Below are positions 8,514 to 25,084 of a stretch of 25,084 nt of DNA, piece by piece (positions within the stretch are counted from its first letter, which is position 1; each line of letters opens with the position of its first letter). The stretch is from contig BJOX01000190.1 in the NCBI GenBank assembly GCA_009731375.1, positions 239,820 to 264,903 of the forward strand, given 5' to 3'. The position numbers were made by a program, and so were the translations under genes. The notes below the pieces were generated by a model. That model was not told where the DNA came from, made no database searches, and saw only the letters and a list, made by a program, of their open reading frames with translations. This DNA is from Paulinella micropora (taxonomy: Eukaryota > Cercozoa > Imbricatea > Euglyphida).

Positions 8514-9202
8514 CTTCTTCTCTCTTTGTTCCTATCTATCTCCAATGCTCTTTCTTCCAACTTCTCCCACCATTCCTCAAAAGACCATGCATGCTGCTTC
8601 TTATTCACCTTCAGCGTGCTCATCCATCCTCCCCAATCCTTTCTCACCCCCTCTGATGCATACTCAGGGTTTTGCAAGGCATTAGTGATTATTGTTTCCA
8701 TTGTTCTGTGGGGTGTTTTATGGCCTACTGCCTTTAGCTCTTCATCTAACGCAACAAACGCATCAAACTGCGGCGCATAATCACACCCCTCATCAAATGC
8801 CCATGCATTCATCGCATTTATTTTGTCTTGCACATCTTCCTCACTCACCTTACCAAACCTTTTGGTTAGTCTCGCCCACACAGTGTGCAAGTTCTGACCA
8901 AAGTCTGGTGAGGTGTCTCTCACCAAATCTGCCACACTCCTCTTGGCTTTACCTGCTAGCTTATCAAACACAACTGACGAAAAAGCTTCCTCTCTCTGAC
9001 TTTTCATCTCATGCTCCAAACTCTCCTCATATGCTACTATCTATCTTCCTTCTCTTTTCCCTCTACTTGCTCCTTGCTCTTCGTCTTGATTGTTGTCGTT
9101 GTTGGTGTGGAATAAGTAGGTGAAAGCTGAGTACTCACTCTCCCCATCTCCTCCACCTGCTCTTCTTCTCTCTTTTGCTCCTCTCAGTACCACTATCTCC
9201 CC
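8510..9202 (-). pseudogene. Retroelement gag capsid-like ORF (broken)
   Basis: The open part from about 9040 to 8510 contains a gag-like helix-rich region (NLHTVWARLTKRFGKVSEED ... WGGWMSTLKVNKKQHAWSFE) of the retrotransposon-gag/UBN2 kind. The same frame continues upstream to 9202 through one in-frame TAG (9041-9043) with compatible composition, then meets TAG at 9203-9205. It ends with TGA overlapping the ATG of the zinc-finger ORF, in the -1 frame. Either the two were one gag gene broken by an indel in the AGAAGAAG tract, or they are coupled ORFs. Confidence 0.62.
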
Positions 9203-9321
9203 CTAAGGTAGGCTGCCTTTCTGTCTCAGTGAAATAAGAGGTAAGGTAGTCTTAAGGTTTTCCTTAACTTCTGTCTCTGACTCTGAGTCTAACTCAGCTT
9301 CCTCTTCCTCCTCTCTCAACC

Positions 9322-9645
9322 CTATCTCTCCTCTCCCTCTTGCTGGCTGTTTCCCTGCTCTCTCCCCACCTCCCACATGTAATTGGGGACTGTTTTCCCC
9401 TTGCTGTGCAAAGCTCTTACATCACTCTCATGCACTATCCTAATGTGTTCTTCTGGGGTCTTGAGTGTCCCCTTATTTATTAGTAAGAACGTATTGATGC
9501 GACGTGGGAGATGAGGGGACCGAGCAAAACTATGCTTGCTCCCCCTTGCAGTTCTATTTCTAAGCAAGAAAACGCGTGGCAGTGCAGACCCTGCGATGAA
9601 GTGATTCCGCACTAGTAAATTGGTAATAGTTACTAACCGCCTCAA
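9322..9645 (-). pseudogene. Possible gag N-terminal remnant
   Basis: 107-codon open frame with plausible content (INKGTLKTPEEHIRIVHESD) ending just upstream of the capsid frame on the same strand. The 116 bp between them (9206-9321) also read as acidic coding-like sequence in another frame (EEEEEAELDSESETEV). Probably the decayed start of the same gag gene; no family match is certain. Confidence 0.4.
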
Positions 9646-10200
9646 AAAGACTGGTACTGTGGAAAAGTGATCTCATAAAATCACTACACTAATTAATACA
9701 AAAGAACAGACTTGAAAAGGTAAAATTTCATAATTATTAATAATAATAAGAACGTAAACCGATGACATCCTGTCCTCGTCGTAATCGGAAAAACAATGAC
9801 TGAGGTCGGTTAGAACACATTCTCGAGAACACATAAGATAGTGTCGGCGTGAATCACTACTTATTTCCGAAAGTGGCATGTGTAAAAATAGCCGTTACTG
9901 TCCCCCCTTCATAATACGAAAAGACAAAAACTCACATAAATCTCACATAAAAATCACACAATACACCTCAATGAGCCTGATAGAGTCGGCCCCGGTGGAC
10001 AACCGGGGCCATGCGCAAAACGAAAACCGAATCGTGAATATCAAGGACATAGAGGCAGGTTCATCGGTATGGCTGTTCGGAGACATGGCTGCCACTGGGA
10101 CAATAGCCTTTCACCTGCTGTCCTCTTAGATCGGATGGCAGTGTGAATTGGATTACCCACTTCCATTGCTCGCGAAAGGGTAAATCTACTGGAAGGTCAG
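9646..10200. other. Non-coding sequence between gag and RT remnants, with strong hairpin
   Basis: No convincing gene. Contains a perfect 9-bp stem (GGCCCCGGT, loop GGACA, ACCGGGGCC) at 9988-10010, just 3' of the RT frame on the minus strand. Confidence 0.5.
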
Positions 10201-12590
10201 CTACAGCCATACATAGTAGCTACGAATCGCATCACATATAGGCTGCTTCCTCGCCATCTGTGTAAGTGCTCGGTAGAAGAGTGACATCGGATATAGGGTT
10301 TCGATGAACAGCTTCACTACTGCTTCGAGAAGGTGACACCTAGCGGATGACTGACTAGCAAACAGGGTAAACATCCCTATCAGTGTCCCGATGCGGACGT
10401 CTCTTCTGGTAAAATCATCAGGTGGTGGTAGTCGCGGGAAGCGGACAAGGTTGTCGCACATCATGTGAGTCCAATTCTTGAATGTTGGCCGTGACTGGAA
10501 ATCTCTGTCGACTGTCGTGGGCAGGGCAAGATCATATCCCGCAAAAACAAGAAAATGGTAAAGCACTTTCGTTACTGTCGTCTCCTCTTCGAGTTCTAAT
10601 CCCCCTGTATAGAACTGTTTGCTCTGCTGAGACTGCCCTGAGTTCCTGATGGCCGTAAGGAGTCTGTGTACGACCGGATGGCATGGTGGGAGGGTAACAA
10701 GGAGGAGAAGGTCGTCTACCTGCCGGATGCCAAAGAACGATTTCCGAAGCGGTCTCGGGATATAGGCAGTAAGGTTGGTATGCTCGTCTACCATACATTT
10801 CAAAACAGCCAACTGCGCTGATATATATCCCCCGATCGGACACCCATGCAACTGCATGAAGACCCCGTTCCCCATTGTAAAATGAGCATGGTCAAGATCG
10901 AGCTGGACTAGGGCAATGACGTCTTGAAACGTAAAAAAGTAAAAGTTATCCTTCGCCGTAGATGTCTTGTACCCGACTTGATGTTTCGGTGCCCCTCCTG
11001 CCACGGACCACGGTTTTCTCGAGACTTGGAAAGCCTCGACTCGGCGACACGATCGTCCGTCACTACGTCAATAAGTTTGGATGAAGCATAGCGCGAACAT
11101 AACGGACTGGAGGACAGACTGTTTGGATAACCATGTGAACATTTACTTAACATCAAACTGGTAGGCAAAGAGATGGGCGGTCCCATCTTGGGCGTGGAAA
11201 CGGGCCATGGCCCTATGGAGTAGCTCTTGTACCTTAGACAGGTCATTGAGATTGAAATTCACGCAATGTTTGGAGAACTCAATGACGACAAAGGTGAGAA
11301 TACGGCCGAGGTTGCGTAATACATATCGCCAGGGGGCCGCTTCTGGTTACACACTAGACGAGACTTCTCTATCGGTGACTTGTCCTTGGGGAAGATCAAC
11401 GCAGAATGGAGTCGGGTTAGTTTCCGTGCATGTTTCCCAAATCGTTTCAGGTTTCTGGAAATATAAAGCTGGAAGTACTCGTCAAGTATGTCCTCTGGTT
11501 TGCGGTTACACTGCATGAAGCAAGGGGCTCGTACGACCTCCTTCTCCATCCGGCCATAGGTAAGGACCGGACACTCAACCCATAATGAGTTTGGGTTCTT
11601 ATCCAGTGCGCACACGACGAGCCCGTCTAACAAGATCTTAGTCCGGGCAATATCATCCTGATTGATCGGTGCAGGCTCAGTTGCACGTTCAGGTTCTTCC
11701 GGTCTCGTCCGCTGGCTAAACCAGCACAAAAAACCATCTACCTCATTAACCTTTGCGCCCACATGCAGGAACCTTGCCCTCAATAGATCCAGATAGAATC
11801 TGGTTGTCGGCAACGACTTTCCTTCCCCTCGCACCCGTTTGTGCCTTCTCCCACTCGACGCTGCGTCGAGGACAAGGTCGATGTTGTCGAGAAATTGGAG
11901 GCAAGAACGGATGAGGCTAATACATGCAGAAGACTGGGACGGTGCTGGTGCCCACTTTGCGCTCATGGCTCCTACTCGGCCGGCTGTTCCTGGCATGTCG
12001 CTAAGGCGGGAAGAGAAATGGGCGGCAGTCGGTTGGAGTGGCCGCCATCGTTGGCAGGTGCATTGCGGTGGGCTTCTCTCTGCACCCACAAACCGGAAGG
12101 ACTGGGTTAGTTCGGCCTGATTGCACAGTGATGTGGCTATCGTTGGTGGGGCGGTAAAACATATTTTGACCAGAGGCTGGAGTGCACGGCGGGTCGCTAG
12201 GTCGGGGACATAGAGAGAGAGGAGGTAGGTGGGGATGCTACGGAGAAAATGCTTTGCAAACGTTGCCCCGACCTCGGTCTTGAGCGTGTATAGAGAGTTT
12301 CGAAAGATTCGGGGAAAACGTCTAAGGTTAGATCTCAGAACGCGGGCAACGTAGTCGCGGACTCGACCGGGGGGTAGCTGCATTGCTTGTCCCCATATGT
12401 TAATCGCTTGACATAGGGTGGCAGTCCTCATCTGTGGAGCCCACTTCATTGGATGCGTTCTCTTAAGTACTTTGGCTCCCAAGGCCAAAACTATCTCACG
12501 TTGAAAGGCCTTGAACGGGGTTTTCCCGTCATAGTGTCCCTTTGCTGTGTCTTCCTTTTCTTTGTTTTTGGTTGTGCCTCTAAGAGTATT
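10201..12590 (-). pseudogene. Reverse transcriptase gene, broken by one frameshift and two stops
   Basis: The minus strand carries RT blocks in the right order. An N-terminal region runs from 12590 and includes DKNPNSLWVECPVL and FPKDKSPIEKSRLVCNQK. Motif A is QFDVK (11160-11146), motif B QLHGCPIGGYISAQ, and motif C VDD in RQVDDLLLL (10719-10711). Breaks: a frame change at the run of five G (plus strand 11332-11336), TAA directly after motif A (11143-11145), and TGA at 11068-11070. Across these the frame resumes with coherent content, so this was a single ORF of about 790 codons. VDD in place of YxDD, and the DK...KDK spacing before motif A, resemble Penelope-like and unplaced algal RT groups, but I cannot assign a clade. 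No RNase H, endonuclease or GIY-YIG domain is visible. Inactive as it stands. Confidence 0.8.
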
Positions 12591-12902
12591 TTATGACTCT
12601 GAGGTCTTACTATCTGTTTTCCTTTGTTGTAGCAGTCAAATTTTAGCAGTCCCACTGGAGTGATGTCCTCTTTACCCCAACGCAGGTCACCTAACCAAAA
12701 CGGGGGACAGGTACAATACGTTCAAAAACTGAGCCAAAGGGTCTCAGTATGCTCGGAAAGCTTCACTTTATGATTGTGTCAATTACCGGAATGATACCAA
12801 CCCTCTTGACGACAGTCGCCTCCCGGTCGGCGATGGTCTCAGTGCCTCTTTCTTGCTCAAGTTGTAGTGCTCCAGAGTTAAGCGCTGCCAAGGCGCATAA
12901 CC
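12591..12902. other. 5' flank of the RT remnant
   Basis: No gene I can support. A short minus-strand frame (about 12760-12900, containing LQLEQERGTETIADRE) might be an upstream piece of the same element. Confidence 0.3.
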
Positions 12903-13060
12903 CAATGGACGAGAGGGTTCGGAACTTTACTTTACTTAGATATTTGAATAATTACTGACACGTCACTAAGTGCCACAACCCCAGACCGCCAAAGCTTGAA
13001 TTCACCGTTACACTTAGAGTGGGCCGGTATGATTAAATACTATTATTAATAAATTATCCA
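12903..13060. repeat. Direct repeat copy 2
   Basis: Second copy of the 6880-7058 repeat, same orientation. It has a 5-bp duplication (CTTTACTTTACTT) and lacks ~33 bp in the middle. The two copies flank both retroelement remnants about 6.0 kb apart. Confidence 0.75.
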
Positions 13061-13400
13061 TTGGTATTAGTTATTGCTGCTATTAGTGCTATCACCAAGT
13101 TATAATACCGTCTCTCAGCACCGGGCCTCATGATACTCAGGCTTCCATCCGTCAGACCGTGGCACTAGAATTTTTGAGTCGATGAGTAACCTCGGGCCAA
13201 TCTGAGGATTAATACCGGTAGTGATCAAACTAATGGCACAGTGGATGAACTGAATAATTCAAGTTTTCCTTAGTTCAATCGACGGCCGGGGAGGAGCAGC
13301 GGAGTGAAAAGGAATTGTCCGCATTGTTAATAACTCATCAACTAAATGGTTTGGCTATAAAATAAATAAATTACACAGGAAACTCTCGCTTGCTACTATA
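13061..13400. other. 3' flank of gene B
   Basis: Unique AT-rich sequence with no gene seen. On the minus strand, ATTTATTTATTTTATAG lies 30-50 nt after the gene B stop, but no AATAAA does. Confidence 0.4.
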
Positions 13401-23771
<10,371 letters not shown>

Positions 23772-23886
23772 CTATCCCACACATGCATGACCTCACCCAA
23801 TCACTTGCTCGTTTGTTTGTGGGCTTACTTTTTTGGTGTGTTTCATTTTCTTTATTTCTTTCTTCTTAGTCAGTGCGTCCGATTCG

Positions 23887-23964
<78 letters not shown>

Positions 23965-24001
23965 ACCCCCCCCCCCCCCCCCCCCCCCCCCNNNNNNNNN
24001 N
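23887..24001. repeat. Poly(C) of ~105 nt ending in a 10-N gap
   Basis: Continuous C with a single A, then Ns. The length is probably unreliable. Confidence 0.85.
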
Positions 24002-24051
<50 letters not shown>

Positions 24052-24108
24052 GATAGATAGATAGATGGATGGATAGATAGATATATAGATAGATAGATAG
24101 ATAGATAG

Positions 24109-24207
<99 letters not shown>

Positions 24208-24235
24208 GATAGATAGATAGATAGATAGATAGATT

Positions 24236-24275
<40 letters not shown>

Positions 24276-24338
24276 TATAGATAGATAGAGATAGATAGAG
24301 ATAGATAGAGAGAGAGAGATAGAGAGAGAGAGAGAAAG

Positions 24339-24399
<61 letters not shown>

Positions 24400-24430
24400 T
24401 AGAGAGAGAGATAAAGATAGAGAGAGAGAG

Positions 24431-24498
<68 letters not shown>

Positions 24499-24500
24499 TT
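24002..24500. repeat. (GAAA), (GA)n and (GATA)n compound array
   Basis: About 500 bp alternating between GA and GATA blocks. Confidence 0.95.
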
Positions 24501-24504
24501 CTAC

Positions 24505-24544
24505 CTGGCGTGATTTGGAGATCGGGATTAACATGCACATTTTC
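24505..24544 (-). CDS. Possible leader exon of gene B
   Basis: Between TTTTAG|G and CCAG|GTAGAA on the minus strand, 40 nt. In the frame KMCMLIPISKSRQ it exits in phase 0, matching exon 1, and offers an ATG at 24540-24538. The alternative frame ENVHVNPDLQITP exits in the wrong phase. Confidence 0.38.
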
Positions 24545-24550
24545 CTAAAA

Positions 24551-24801
24551 TATGTATGTATGTTATGTATGTATGTATGTATGTATGTATGCATGTATGC
24601 ATGTATGTATGTATGTATGTATGTATGCATGCATGTATGCATGTATATATGTGTGTATGTATATATATATATATATATGCATATGTGTGTATGTGTGTAT
24701 GTATGTATGTATCTATCTATCTAGCTAGCTAGCTAGCTAGCTATCTATCTAGCTATCTATCTAGCTATCTAGCTATCTAACTAGCTATCTATCTATCTAT
24801 C

Positions 24802-24863
<62 letters not shown>
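24551..24863. repeat. (GTAT)n, (TA)n, (CTAG)n, (CTAT)n arrays
   Basis: Successive tetranucleotide arrays, with a CTAG block at 24720-24745. Confidence 0.95.
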
Positions 24864-24864
<1 letters not shown>

Positions 24865-25084
24865 CCTGGAGACGGTCTCTGCCACTGGCAACTCAGCCTA
24901 GGGTTCAGATCTAACTATCTCCTACAATGACGATTTTGTGTCCGCCGTTAATCGCGCGCAGCGCAAGGGCTAAACAGGCAACCAACTCCTGACCATGGCT
25001 GATGAAGTCGGGGCGTGATGCAAAGGGTTGATGAAGTCGGGGTTGTAGAAGGTAACTCACAACGAGCGTGAACTCCTGAAACCT
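24864..25084. other. Unassigned unique island
   Basis: No exon on either strand that I can defend. TGATGAAGTCGGGG occurs twice 29 bp apart (24999 and 25028). Possibly the end of a dispersed repeat. Confidence 0.4.

Noticed and set aside
9878-10129. 83-codon plus-strand frame
   Set aside because: No splice context or family; it covers the 9988-10010 hairpin and looks random.
11041-12590. Stop codon reassignment to explain in-frame stops in the RT
   Set aside because: The RT contains both TAA and TGA plus a frameshift, and genes A and B end cleanly at TGA and TAA, so pseudogene decay is simpler.

Overview
This is a nuclear draft scaffold from a eukaryote. It is saturated with microsatellites (di-, tri-, tetra- and pentanucleotide arrays) and carries eight N gaps (2017-2592, 5209-5218, 6165-6174, 13861-14029, 17377-17631, 19911-20583, 22470-22951, 23992-24001), most of which sit inside or against simple repeats. 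GT-AG introns, a tRNA-like SINE head, a TA-flanked MITE and dead retroelements exclude a prokaryote. A protist or alga fits. The gag-like protein with CCCH plus CCHC fingers makes me think of chromerids or dinoflagellates, but the sequence does not settle the lineage.

The long open frames through the repeats are mostly artefacts. The real genes are chains of short exons, each bounded by AG and GT, which join with matching phases across microsatellite introns. Gene A (+, about 516-5814, 5' end not found) has twelve exons and a terminal stop; I do not recognise the product. Gene B (-, about 23771 or 24544 down to 13401) has twelve phase-consistent exons, plus one possible leader exon. It encodes an acid-sphingomyelinase-like metallophosphoesterase with all five metal-motif blocks: DxH, GD, GN-D, the H of the AHMPPG block, and GHEH. 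The two genes converge.

Between them (5815-13400) lies an ordinary-looking repeat graveyard. It holds a 274-bp palindromic MITE, a broken gag-like gene (-), a broken reverse-transcriptase gene (-), and a pair of direct repeats flanking both. The order on the minus strand is RT then gag.

Three things stand out. (1) Intron 9 of gene B contains a sequence with the hallmarks of a group I ribozyme core, in the sense orientation, far from any rRNA gene. (2) Exon edges with their splice sites are repeatedly copied into the adjacent intron (at least seven loci in both genes), with microsatellites growing between the copies. In one case the repeat unit looks like an extension of the splice donor itself. 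(3) Many introns have AG|GT at both ends.

The rest of the window is microsatellite sequence, a young ~200-bp inverted repeat pair around exon B3, and unassigned unique islands at 1-296, 5815-6114, 13061-13400 and 24864-25084.
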